DNA from: Cheiracanthium punctorium
Taxonomy: Eukaryota; Arthropoda; Arachnida; Araneae; Cheiracanthiidae
Assembly (NCBI GenBank): GCA_038373885.1
Contig: JAWZYV010019541.1
Coordinates: 186,001-250,000, forward strand
DNA: 64,000 nucleotides
Reading direction: 5' to 3'
In this document: piece by piece, positions 54,829-64,000 of the stretch
How the letters are laid out: each line of letters starts with the position of its first letter
Position numbering within the stretch: the stretch's first letter is position 1
Made by a program: the position numbers and the translations under genes
The notes under the pieces: generated by a model
Seen by the model: the letters and a program-made list of their open reading frames with translations, nothing else
Database searches by the model: none
What the model was told of the DNA's origin: nothing

Positions 54829-56170
54829 AGGGCGCCATTTCGAGCATAAAGATTGATAAAACTTTATCTAGAGCATAAAAGGGCACTTTTTTACGTTTTC
54901 AGGGGGGGCGCCGAGTACCTTAGGGTTGCCCCTACTTCAAATGACAAAATATGAGCTAACACGCCAACGCGAACTGTTTGCACAGACGAAATTTGCTGTG
55001 GCGGGAAACTTTCGTTACACCCCAATATTTCGGAATGCTTGTACTCACTCATGGAGTCAGACATGGATTTCGTTGTGGTAGTAGCAAAGAGTGAACTATC
55101 ATTGCGGAGCGTCTCAGAAATTTTTGTTGTGTGGGTGTCGGGCACTCCAAATATCGCTGTTTCAGCACGAGAATTGCCTTCACTTCCATTGTCTTTCAAT
55201 GTCGAACACGCAGGCGGTGTCACAAACACTGATGAATCTCTAATAGGGCAAACTAATTCTTCAGATGTAGACACAGTATTCTCAGTATACGCAATTTTTA
55301 TTTTGTTCCGTTCTAGATGAACTTACGAGGGAAATGCTTTTCAGAGTTTTACTTTTTTTCATTTTTCAAATAATTACAATTATTGCTTCTATGCATTCAA
55401 CCGAAAATTATCAATACAAAAATAAAATTCACAAAGCTTTAACAGATCCAGCAATGCAACTGTTCAGCAATTCTTTTTGCTACTGATACTGATCTTACCC
55501 AACGTCGGCTACACTAAAAAAGTACAACTTCCGATAAATCCCACGTCTTTCTCAATGAATCAGACCAGAATTGGGGGTCCACATATATTTCCTAGCCGAA
55601 GGGGGACATGTATTTAAATGCATAGAATAGTCCAACAATTTAAAGAAAACAGCTTTTTTGTTGTTATGACCCTACTTCTTTCCGGTACTACTTCAGGAAA
55701 AGGGGTTAAAACATCTGGCACTAATTCGCACTCCAAGGAGAATCAAGCGAATCAATATGCTTTGGACCGTCCAGAGAAATTCGAGGCTGTCCTATTGCTC
55801 GAAAGAAGGGGGAAGCCTGGAGACAAGACCGTGCACAATAGTATGCATTTTTCGATGAATGAAGGTAAAAAACAAGCTTGTTTCTGCTATGATCTTCGCA
55901 TGACTAAATTTTCAATTCCAGCTCGCCCACATGAAAAAGTTAAGCCGAAGGAATTTGCCGTGTTTCAAGAACTGGCCTTAAAAAACTAGAAATGGGCCAC
56001 TCGTTCAACAAATATGTGTAAAATTAACTTGAACACATTTTAAAATGAAATATTTGACGATCAAACAACAGACTCAGTTTTATAAAAAAAAAAAATCCTG
56101 TTCAGTTTGAAAATTTCGGGGGGGGGGGGGAGGGCGAGCACTTTGGGTCCACCCCCTGTGTACGTCACTG
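54829..56170. other. Transposon-like tract with two unassigned frames
   Basis: The left side (54770-54920) is rich in GGGCGCC motifs like those at 23860-23940. The right side ends in a hAT-like terminus, read in reverse CAGTGACGTACACAGGGG, at 56169. The minus frame 54891-55274 (127 codons, Ser/Thr-rich) and the plus frame 55618-55989 (123 codons) have no domain I recognise; either could be a decayed transposase N-terminus. No matching left end found. Confidence 0.35.
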
Positions 56171-56261
56171 TACAGCTACAAATCATTCAAATAAGTTTTA
56201 ATCCTCTCGAAACCGTTCATGTGCGAAATGGGTAATTATGACCACGATATATGCCAGCAAT

Positions 56262-56390
56262 TAGGGATGGACGCGAGACAAAAAATAAGCCTACCTCGTC
56301 TCGCAAAATCCCTATACAGCAATGATAAAAACATTAGTCTAGTCTCATATAACTACTGTCAATCTCTGTTTCGTCTCGCATCCATCCCTA
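56262..56390. mobile_element. hAT-type MITE, 129 bp
   Basis: Ends TAGGGATGGACGCGAGAC and inverted TAGGGATGGATGCGAGAC. 8-bp duplication CCAGCAAT / TCAGCAAT (56254-56261, 56391-56398) with one mismatch. A further half copy of its end ('gcacccatccctaactg') lies near 56995. Confidence 0.88.
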
Positions 56391-56398
56391 TCAGCAAT

Positions 56399-57079
56399 TC
56401 AGTCTCGTTTAGAGCATCAGTCAGTGTTGGTTTCCACGAATTCTTTTTCTGTCGATAGAGAAAATTGTTTTATAAGATTAACTATGAGCTCAAAGAAATC
56501 CTGAGCACGGGGGGGGGAATCCTATGTTCCCCCCCTCTTGTCTTGCCTGTATTAATGTATCCGCTTTAATTTCGCGTTTTTTAATATATGAAAATATTTC
56601 AAAGTAATTTTTTAATATTTCAAATTTAAAATTGGTCCAAAAATTGATTTGTTTCTTATCTTAAACTTTCCCCGAAGAAGTAATCGGAAGTTCCTGACAG
56701 AGGGTCACAAGTTCCCAGAGAAAGGGGCACGTCGCGCCGGATCCCCCTCTATCGCCACCCTTACTGGTCAAACCGATTGGCTCAGAGACTTGCGAATTCG
56801 TTAGTTTGGTTCCCTTAGGTGTATGAATAGATTATGATAATTTAGTCCCATTTCAACCTTAAATTCAACGCAAAAGTTTGTAATACCTTTTACGTAATAC
56901 TATCCCCGTGAACTAACTGAACTCAGTATTCTGCAATTTTGCGTTCACAATGCAACATTCGATGCAAGGCTCTGTCTCTTCTCGAGTTTCGCACCCATCC
57001 CTAACTGATAGCTGAATTTGAGAGATAAAAACATGTAAAGCCATTAAAAGTGATAGTTGTTTGACTTTACCTATGTATA
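56399..57079. other. Intergenic, no gene recognised
   Basis: Noncoding sequence with G/C runs near 56508-56535, leading into the 3' side of the TMEM200-like gene. Confidence 0.5.
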
Positions 57080-57085
57080 TTTATT
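57080..57085 (-). promoter_or_regulatory. Candidate poly(A) signal of the TMEM200-like gene
   Basis: TTTATT on the plus strand (AATAAA on the minus), about 140 bp after the stop codon, a plausible 3' UTR length. Not proven to be used. Confidence 0.45.
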
Positions 57086-57224
57086 TAAAAAAAGTAATTC
57101 GAATAATAAAGAACTGACATATAATTCCGGGCAAAAATATTAGCAGTTACAGAGAAATGATTGGTTTTTGGGTATCACAGACTTGATATAAGATTTGTAA
57201 ATGGTATCACGGAATAAAATGCAT

Positions 57225-59405
57225 TTAATCTTTAGGGAAAAAAGTCTCTTTAGGAGATACTTGTGTGTGAGAGCGATTCAGTCGATGCGTTGAACCTCCT
57301 TCTTCGGCAAAAGCATCGAGGGCTACTTGTCTCAGAAGGGGGAATCGTTTTAACGAAGGAGCTTGTCTTCTTTCTGGAAGGCTCTCGGAGCGGGTTTTGC
57401 GAGGCGAAAAAGTTAAACTTGTTGAAGAGCTAACTCCAGATATGGCACTAGGGCTTAAGTAACGGGAAGATGGTTGTACGGTTGGATCGTGAACTTTTTC
57501 CGACTCTTCCAGTGAAAACTGCTGTCTTCTAGGACTGCCAGAAGTTTGCTGCTTTTTTCTAGACATTTTTATTTCTGCCGATTCTAAAGAGCTGTGCTTT
57601 TGAGGATTAGTTTTATAGCCACTTTCACTTGTGCTGCGCGACTTATGTTCTTGGATAAACTCTGAAAAGGACAGGTTCTTTTTCTCTGTTTTATTTATTT
57701 TACCACCGGTACTGCATGAATTGCTCTCCTGGCTTGTTGGGTCCATTGGATTAAATTCTACATTGTATTCAAAATATAATGGAGTTCCAGAAAATGCGGC
57801 TGGAGAAACAATATCTTGAGAGGATTCCATAGAACCAAATGAACTAACATTCATAAAACTTGTATCAGTTTGAGATAAGGATCGCTGGTCAGCTATCTGA
57901 GAAGAAAAGGGATTTGATATGACAGAAGCTAAACTATTTCCACCAGAATCCTTATCTGAACATTCAAAAGAAAATTGTGTTGAAAGATTTAGCGATTGTG
58001 GACTATCATCCGCAGAGTTTGCGTCAAGGGAATCAGATTTATTTTCAACAGGAATAAATGCAGTATGATGATTAGACCAATCATCTACTTTTGGTTTTCT
58101 CATTTCAGAGATTAAAGGATTGTCACTACAAGTGGGAACTTTGCTCTGATCAGAACTGTCTAATGTGTCCAAAACTATCTGGGGCATAGAGAACGAGGAA
58201 TCTTGATTAGTAAAAACATTGTCATCCCATTCTGAGTACGAATATTCATCATCATCACCAAAAGATTGCATATCACTCTGAGCACTGAATTTGTGTCCCC
58301 TGTTTCCTGAATCTGAAACAAATTCAGACTTTTTATTTTCTTTCATATCGTCATGAACTTTTACAGTGACAGATCCTTGGGGTAAGTAGATGTCGACTGA
58401 CATAGAACCGCTGGAACTAGTCGCGCACGACGTTTGAAACGGCAAAGTCTGAGTCGGAGTTTTATCTAATTTTTGCGGTGATTCTTTTGTTGGAAGGCTG
58501 TCATTCTCCTCTTGATTTAATCGGTTCATTCTGGGGCAGTCCATTGACACCGTTTGCCTATATGTATCAGGGGCTACTGACAAATGTTGTGGTTTCGTTG
58601 GCCGACTTTTTAATCCCCCTCCGTAAGTTGGTCTTTGAGGTGGTTGGGGAGTGCACGTTTCGATTAGTGCTACTGTTTCTGGAAGATTGTTCCCATTGGC
58701 GTCTCTCAAAATTTTTCCTAAACTTGGTTCTGAAGGATATTTTCGCAAACCACTCACTTGCTGATTAACTACATAAGGATTATGTTGGAGCATCTTGTTC
58801 GAGTCAATGTTTACTTGCAAATATTTACTGAAATTAACCAAGGCTTGCGTGACGGCAGACCTAGTATCTGCTGCATCTTCACTAGGTTTATGCTGACCCA
58901 AAAATCGTTCCCAAGACGCTTTACTAGATCGACCGGAAGGTGTGCTGCCACTGCCTCCAGATACGACATGTATTCTTGTTCTCTTAAACCAGATTGGTAC
59001 TATTTTCGCTGCTGTATCACGAGCTTCAAATGTCATAACACAAGCTGCAACAATGATAAATCCTCCTATACCCATAACAACTGGTCCTAAGTAAGTAAGG
59101 CTTCCCAAATGTGTGTCTTTGCTTTCATTTTTTACCCACACAGTTGTATTACCTTTAGTTTGTTCTACTGTTGATAAATGATCCGAGTAAAACCCAAGGG
59201 TTGCCATTCCAGCTCCAACTAGAATGAACAGAAAGCCGGCAGTCATCGCTTTACAGGCAGACCACAAACATTTGTCTGTTACTTTTGCTTTGACAGCCAT
59301 AACGCTCCAGTTAGATCTTATTGTTCTCGATGAAGATTTGTCTTTACTCGAATTGTTTCCGCCATCAGAGCTCTTTTCCCCTTTTCTTTCTTTCATCGGA
59401 TCCAT
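57225..59405 (-). CDS. TMEM200-like two-pass membrane protein, 726 aa
   Basis: A single uninterrupted exon. The cytoplasmic basic N-terminus (1-50) ends in 'NWSVMAVKAKVTDK'. TM1 is about 54-73 and TM2 about 105-126 ('LGPVVMGIGGFIIVAACV'). The short loop between them has two N-glycosylation motifs (N86, N93). The TM2 block followed by 'TFEARDTAAK' matches the TMEM200 family signature (LGP-MG-G-FI...ENRD-E-K). The remaining ~590 residues are low-complexity, Ser-rich, presumably cytoplasmic, ending in 'LNRSHTQVSPK', which resembles the conserved SRSH end of the family. Vertebrate members are shorter (about 490-620 aa) and also have the CDS in one exon. Function is poorly known. ATG context CCATAATGG is good. 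Confidence 0.85.
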   Translation of the reverse strand: MDPMKERKGEKSSDGGNNSSKDKSSSRTIRSNWSVMAVKAKVTDKCLWSACKAMTAGFLFILVGAGMATLGFYSDHLSTVEQTKGNTTVWVKNESKDTHLGSLTYLGPVVMGIGGFIIVAACVMTFEARDTAAKIVPIWFKRTRIHVVSGGSGSTPSGRSSKASWERFLGQHKPSEDAADTRSAVTQALVNFSKYLQVNIDSNKMLQHNPYVVNQQVSGLRKYPSEPSLGKILRDANGNNLPETVALIETCTPQPPQRPTYGGGLKSRPTKPQHLSVAPDTYRQTVSMDCPRMNRLNQEENDSLPTKESPQKLDKTPTQTLPFQTSCATSSSGSMSVDIYLPQGSVTVKVHDDMKENKKSEFVSDSGNRGHKFSAQSDMQSFGDDDEYSYSEWDDNVFTNQDSSFSMPQIVLDTLDSSDQSKVPTCSDNPLISEMRKPKVDDWSNHHTAFIPVENKSDSLDANSADDSPQSLNLSTQFSFECSDKDSGGNSLASVISNPFSSQIADQRSLSQTDTSFMNVSSFGSMESSQDIVSPAAFSGTPLYFEYNVEFNPMDPTSQESNSCSTGGKINKTEKKNLSFSEFIQEHKSRSTSESGYKTNPQKHSSLESAEIKMSRKKQQTSGSPRRQQFSLEESEKVHDPTVQPSSRYLSPSAISGVSSSTSLTFSPRKTRSESLPERRQAPSLKRFPLLRQVALDAFAEEGGSTHRLNRSHTQVSPKETFFPKD

Positions 59406-59430
59406 TATGGTGGATACCGAAGGGTTTTAT

Positions 59431-59446
59431 CTATAAAGAGAGAAAA
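59431..59446 (-). promoter_or_regulatory. 3' splice acceptor upstream of the TMEM200-like ATG
   Basis: On the minus strand a pyrimidine tract TTTTCTCTCTTTATAG ends 25 bases before the ATG. This implies a 5' noncoding exon and promoter further right, not identified here. Confidence 0.6.
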
Positions 59447-59601
59447 TGGGACTACATTAAAAACTTTCATATGGATAAATTAGGAGCGAAAACAAAAGCT
59501 CGCCTGTAATAATTTTTTTTGAGTGATAATTAGAATAATTTAAATAGATGCAAGTTTGTGCTTTAAACAATGAAAAAATTGCGTTAATTTTACCCGCACA
59601 T

Positions 59602-59631
59602 TGTGCTGTAGTTTCTAGTAACTACAGCACA
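59602..59631. repeat. Hairpin, 12-bp arms
   Basis: TGTGCTGTAGTT and AACTACAGCACA flank the loop TCTAGT. The pairing extends imperfectly outward ('ttttacccgca' / 'tgcaggtaaaa'), giving ~30-bp arms, so this may be a tiny foldback repeat. A second hairpin with 12-bp arms (ttacatgtaaac) follows near 59717-59745. Confidence 0.85.
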
Positions 59632-59799
59632 GCTTGCAGGTAAAAATAACTCATTTTTTTCAGTGATAAATTTTTTTCAGTTAATAATAGTTTTGTTAAC
59701 AAACATTACATGTAAACAATGGGTTTACATGTAAATTACAACACTAATTTTTAACTCAATTTCATTGCATGTAACTAAATTTTGTTTAATTAAATGTAG

Positions 59800-60650
59800 A
59801 TATTTTAATATTGTGCCTCAAGAAAATTTTGTACAATTTTCACAAAATCCAAAAAAGCCAATAAAAATTGTTAAAAAAGAAATCGATGTAATTAGTTGAA
59901 TAGCCACCTACGCATTATATTACTTTCAGACGCTTTAAAGTGATGTCCCCCCCGGCTCCCCCCCCCCAAAAAAGGGGATGGGGGGGAAATGTACTTTTGC
60001 AACATGTTTCAATTTATTCTAATTTTTGAAAAATTCGACACTTTTTTTTCTCGTTACCTATCATTACGTATACATCATTATCTTACATAGTTAAATTTCA
60101 TTCTATTCTTTGAAGCCGTTTTTGATGGATGCTAAAACAAACATTTACGAGATTTTCACAAAAATCTCAAAATTATTTAAAATAACTTTGGCATTTGTAA
60201 TTTAAATATAACTTGCCATCTAACATAATTCCAAATTTCATTCAATTCAGTTGTGTCATTTTTCAGCAAAGGGCAAACAAACATTTCTACAATTTTTACA
60301 AAATCTCAAAACCTGTAAAAAACTTTGAAATATTTTGGCACTTATAGTTTAAGTGGCCACTATGATGGTGCTATACATTTCATTTCATTCGCTTCAGTCG
60401 TTTATACGTGATGCGCCAACAAGTACTCAATTTGAATAGAGTTTTGCAAAGTTTCTAAATGTATTCAAAATTTTGAAAAGAAATTAACACCGATAGTTTA
60501 AGTTAAGTGACCACCTTTCATGACAGTACATTTTATTTGCTTCGTTTCAGCAATTTTTAGGTGATGCTCGAACAAAAATTTACACATTTTGATAATTTTT
60601 CACGAAATATCTTCAAAATCTAATCAAAACTTCAAAATTCTATGCCTGTA
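59800..60650 (+). repeat. ~145-bp satellite units, third locus
   Basis: 'tttcatt(c/t)(t/a)(a/t)ttc' type phrases near 60095, 60231, 60377 and 60529 alternate with 'cacaaaatctcaaaa', as in 22428-23230, but more diverged. A C/G homopolymer tract lies at 59945-59990. Confidence 0.75.
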
Positions 60651-60654
60651 GTTT

Positions 60655-61149
60655 ACAGTAGCTTGCAAAGGTTTTGATACGATATGTTTTCTGTCCTAAC
60701 TTTCTCTGTATAAATTTGTAAATGATGCAAGTTTGTAATTTGTAGCTTTAGTTCCCCTACATGATTAGAAACTAATAATATGTGTGAAAAATGTTAATAT
60801 AAAAAAGTACCAAGAGTGAATTTGAAAAGTTGAAAGCAGAAGTTTCAAGACTATTCAGTTTTTCTAAACTTTTGTTGAAATTAATAGTTTTAATGTGACG
60901 AAATACAGCAATATTTAGTAGGCAGATGCATATCCTTTTGCTTGGAGGACAGTGGCACGTCGTCTGAGTATGGGATTAGAAAGGCTTTCTGAGGAAGTTC
61001 CTAGGGAGCTTAGTCCATTCTAGTTAAAAATCCTGAAGAAGTTTTGCGTTTGAAGAATGCTTCCGTGTCGCGATTTTTCTTCGGATGTGTTTGTTCCCAA
61101 AGGTTTTGAATTGGATTGAGGTCAGGCGGCTGACTCGGTCAGTCTCAAG
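60655..61149 (-). pseudogene. Tc1-like transposase C-terminus with element end
   Basis: On the minus strand from 61149 to the stop at 60915 the frame reads 'PPDLNPIQNLWEQT', 'SLSNPILRRRATVLQAKG' and a TAC TAA end, the typical Tc1 tail. The third catalytic residue (Glu in DLNPIE) is Gln. An in-frame stop is present. The noncoding end 'acagtagcttgcaaaggttt' near 60655 resembles Tc1 termini (CAGTGGCTTGCAAAAG). Truncated at about 61150. Confidence 0.85.
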
Positions 61150-61724
61150 TTTTAATTTTCTTAGATCGGCCATTCCACGTCAAATCAAACACAAAAGTGG
61201 AAAAAGTTCACCACGCCATTTCAGATTTTCCTCAAATTTTGTGTAAATGATTTATAGAATAGGATAACTCCAAATCTCAGTTTCGAAGGTTTTATGATTA
61301 TTAATTACCTAGAAATTAATTATGCAATACTTTTAAGTTTTCTGCAAGATACACCATTTTTTCTCTGAATTTCTTAAATAATTCCTTACCTGTAGAAGTT
61401 ACTGATGTGAAAATTTGTTTCTAGGCGTAACTTTTTAAGCTGATTCCAAAAATGTTATCAAAATGTGCGTATCTTCTATAGTGTATGCATCAGCATTGCA
61501 TTTGCCTAAAAACATCATGAATTTTGTTCGGCATGTTTGATCAGAAGCACATGTTTTAAATTTTTATATGCTGTTAAGACGGCATGCCACTACATCCCCA
61601 AAAAATTTCATCTTGGCTTTCTGAGGAAAACAATATTAAATTTTCAAGTGACTTTTTGTTTATTGGGTCTAATAATAATAAGTTTTAAAGAGCGTATCAA
61701 AGAAATGAATATGCAATAATATCT

Positions 61725-62040
61725 TTATTCGTCAAAGTAATCTCCATTATTTCTCAGCACCCACTGCCAACGGTCAGGTAGCGCACGGATGCCAGCAGCA
61801 TAGAAGGATTCATCTTCTGATGTGATGAAGTCATCAATGGATTTTCGTACTTCTTCCCCTGTGGGGAAGTGTACAGAAGACAAGGCATTGTTCATTGACG
61901 GAAATAAATGATGATCCGAAGGGGCTGTGTTAGGGATATACGCCGGATGTTCCAAAACTTTCCAGCTAAACTTTACTAATGTGTCCTTCTCCGATTTTCG
62001 CAACATCAGGCCTTGCGTTTTCATGGAGCAAATTGACGGA
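61725..62040 (-). pseudogene. mariner transposase C-terminus, left copy
   Basis: Reads 'LLHENARP', then after a shift 'TLVKFSWKVLEHPAYIP', 'APSDHHLFPSM', 'VRKSIDDFITSEDESFY' and 'NNGDYFDE' to the stop. SDHHLF carries the third Asp of the DD34D triad, while the second-Asp block has HEN in place of HDN. The N-terminus is absent. Confidence 0.87.
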
Positions 62041-62059
62041 GCAAATGGACGTTTATGAT

Positions 62060-62473
62060 CGATTTTCTGGTTCAGTCACAGCAATTGTTGTTTATAGCGT
62101 TCAGCAGTTGCACTTTCACCGAGCTCAAATAGTTTGTAATAGAGTAATTATGAAGTACACCCTTCATATCCCTCCCGACAATGGAAGGTCTCATGTTGCA
62201 AAACCGGTCAAGGACACGTTAGTAAAGTTTGACCGGGAAGTTTTGGCGCAACCGGCGTATAGCCCTGACACAGACCCTTCGGATTATCATTTATTTCCGT
62301 CATTGACCAATACTTTGTCTTCTGTACATTTTCCCAATGTGGACGAAGTAAGAAAATCCATTGATGACTTCATCGCATCAAAAGATGAATCCTTCTATGG
62401 TGTTGGCATCCGTGCGCTACCTGACCGTTGGCGGTGGGTGCTCGGAAATAATGGAGATTACTTTGACGAATAA
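62060..62473 (+). pseudogene. mariner transposase C-terminus, right copy
   Basis: An open frame reads 'PPDNGRSHVAKPVKDTLVKF', 'HLFPSLTN' after PSDY, 'VRKSIDDFIASKDESFY' and 'NNGDYFDE' to the stop at 62473. Both the second (PDN) and third (SDY) Asp are present, but the HTH and first Asp are missing. The frame's apparent start at 61979 runs through the other copy and is not real. Confidence 0.87.
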
Positions 62474-62896
62474 AGGTATTATTGCATATTCCTTTCGTTG
62501 ACACGCTCTTTAAACTTATTACTAGATCCAATATACGAAAAGTTACATAAAAATTGCTCAGCTTCTGATCAGAAAGCCAAGATGAAATTCTTTTGGGATG
62601 TAGTGGCATACCATCTTAACAATATATAAAAATTCAAAACATAGGCTTCTGATCAAACATGCCGAAAAAATTCATGATGTTTTTTAGCAAATGTAATGCT
62701 CATGCTTAAACTATAGAAGATTTGCAAATTTTGATAATATTTTTGGAATCAGCTTAAAAAGTTACCCCTAGAAATAAATTTTCACCCCAGTAACTTATAC
62801 AGATAAGGAGTGACTTAAGAAATTCAGTGAAAAAATGGCGCATCTGGCAGAAAACTTAAAAATTTGCATAATTAATTTCTCGGTAATTAATTATCG

Positions 62897-63075
62897 TACC
62901 CAGACAGCACATAAGCTTAAATCAAGCTTGACATTTCTTTGAATTTGACGTATTAATACAAGCTTGAGAGTTCAATTCATTTTAAGCTTGCAGCAAGCTT
63001 GCAGAAGTCATTTGAACTGTCAAGCTGGGATACAGCTTGATTACTGTTTGAAAGGGAAAGCGTGCTGTGATGGCG
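62897..63075. mobile_element. AAGCTTG-rich MITE-like repeat
   Basis: Left end TACCCAGACAGCACA is close to the TACCCACACAGCACA end of the element at 46843. The right side has 'gtgctgtgatgg', an imperfect partner. The interior repeats AAGCTTG/CAAGCTT six or more times. Boundaries tentative. Confidence 0.45.
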
Positions 63076-63795
63076 CCATCTGTAAAAGAGAATGGACATT
63101 AATTGTCTAGCGTTTTCTCAAATTTGCTCATATTAAATAAAGAAAAGTTCGTAAAAGTTGTGCTTTATTTTATTATTGCACAAAACCTGGACATTAGAAC
63201 ACGCAAGGGGCAGGAATGAATGGGATAAGACCCTCTGAAGTGTAACACGAGGGTAGTTTTAGTTTTATTTACATCTAATTAACATTAGTAATTCCAATAA
63301 CTAATTAATTAGCCCTAAAAATAAATTTTATTATAATTAACACAATTTAGTTAGTTAATATACTTCACTTTATGGGTGGTAGAATGAGGCGCAATCCGGC
63401 CGCCACAAAATAATTTATCCAGACATAAATGTACTTGAACATAGAATTTAAAAAAAGATTCTATATTTCCAAATATGGAAATTCTTCAAAATAAAATACA
63501 ATTATACTACGAAATTGATTTCAAAATCCATCGTTTGTCTCGATTTTGGCCAGCAGTATTGCCCAACATGAGTGTTGCGATATTGAAAGTTTTAAAACGT
63601 GTCCTGCATTTAAGATTATATTATGCTTATTTCCATATTAGTAGAGTCTATAAATAACACATAACATTATTTAAATTTTGATTCATCCCATGGAAAAATA
63701 AAAGAAACTTATCGGCATCGCCCACTGATCGATCTGGCCAGAAAACGGAGTGACAATCGTAACAGTCACTTCAAACTTTAGTCATAGCAGCGCGA
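63076..63795. other. No gene recognised
   Basis: AT-rich. The short frame at 63475-63657 has no recognisable domain. Confidence 0.45.
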
Positions 63796-64000
63796 GGCTT
63801 ATTGGCGGAACGGTTAGCACGCTGGCCTCCCAGCCCATAGTTCCCGAGTTCAAACCCAGCCGTGGACGTTTGATGGAAACAGATTAAAATAACTTTAAAT
63901 TTCAGCATAGAGGGAAAAATGCGTGGAAAAATAAAGTATGTGGGGCGAGTTCGCCGACGGGCGCCCCGTGCATTTGGAAAATTTTTTAAGCTTGCTATGT
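63796..64000 (+). mobile_element. tRNA-derived SINE (tRNA-Gly-like head), cut by window end
   Basis: 'gcggaacggttagcacgctgg' (A box) and 'gagttcaaacccagcc' (B box) flank an anticodon-loop-like CTCCCAG (CCC). Stems are imperfect, so a SINE head is more likely than a tRNA gene. The body runs off the right edge. Confidence 0.65.

Larger units (their letters stand above)
61297..62895. mobile_element. Inverted duplication of a mariner 3' half
   Basis: Arms 61297-62040 (minus) and about 62170-62895 (plus) are reverse complements of each other at roughly 85-90 percent by eye. Each carries the transposase C-terminus plus ~400 bp of downstream sequence. The centre (~130 bp) belongs to the longer right copy. 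No outer target duplication was found. Confidence 0.85.

Noticed and set aside
54891..55320. Frames on both strands (127 and 93 codons) as a gene pair
   Set aside because: They overlap on opposite strands with low-complexity composition; at most a decayed transposase start.
55618..55989. 123-codon plus-strand frame as a host gene
   Set aside because: No recognisable domain, no splice or polyadenylation context, and surrounded by transposon ends.
63796..63870. Functional tRNA-Gly gene
   Set aside because: Acceptor stem mismatched and no terminator; more like a SINE head.

Overview
The window looks like AT-rich nuclear DNA of an arthropod, plausibly a chelicerate such as a spider (inference). 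It has spliced-gene signals, Tc1/mariner, piggyBac, hAT and P/THAP-type DNA transposons, Ty3/Gypsy elements with the CHCC Gag motif of the CsRn1 clade, a Jockey-like LINE and tRNA-derived SINEs. No rRNA gene, functional tRNA gene or CRISPR array was seen. Only one gene looks like a host gene: a TMEM200-like two-pass membrane protein encoded by a single large exon at 57225-59405 on the minus strand.

Bases 1-7862 are a foldback-type element with inverted arms longer than 1 kb, built from ~220-bp G/C-run-rich subterminal units; a 171-bp hAT MITE sits in the right arm. Bases 7863-8392 are a hAT-type end with a 49-bp minisatellite and a 28-bp perfect palindrome.

Bases 8393 to about 45400 are one nested insertion stack. 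A Jockey-like LINE (minus strand; ORF1 and endonuclease at 43092-45040, RT start at 8393-9359) was split by Gypsy element GypC (9360-43091, minus strand, 5-bp TSD GCATC). GypC was then hit at least four times. GypB (33019-38202, plus strand, TSD AATC) lies inside its RT. GypA (19808-29697, plus strand) lies inside its 3' LTR. A 9.4-kb THAP-domain, P-like transposon (10275-19670) is also inside that 3' LTR. A 252-bp retroposon (42173-42424) is in its 5' LTR. The 5' LTR of GypA is itself split by hAT-A (19997-24539, TSD CACATGTT), which holds hAT-B (21179-23376, TSD CATCCAGA), which holds a satellite-bearing repeat, which holds a SINE (22076-22370). That makes seven levels, with target-site duplications supporting most joints. 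LTR divergence (GypA about 1 percent, GypB about 3, GypC about 3.5) agrees with the nesting order.

Bases 45500-56400 are a MITE-rich tract: four Tc1/mariner-type MITEs, three piggyBac-type MITEs of exactly 276 bp, several hAT MITEs, a 1.6-kb element with CCCACACAGCAC ends carrying two tRNA-derived segments, and decayed Tc1 and mariner transposases. Bases 57000-59450 hold the TMEM200-like exon with a splice acceptor just upstream of its ATG. Bases 59600-64000 hold a shared ~150-bp satellite, a Tc1 remnant, a large inverted duplication of a mariner transposase 3' half, and a SINE head at the right edge.

Nearly all coding capacity is transposon-derived and most of it is broken. The least damaged transposon frame is the GypA RT-RNase H-integrase frame (26818-29361). 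All family calls come from reading the sequence by eye; no database search was run.
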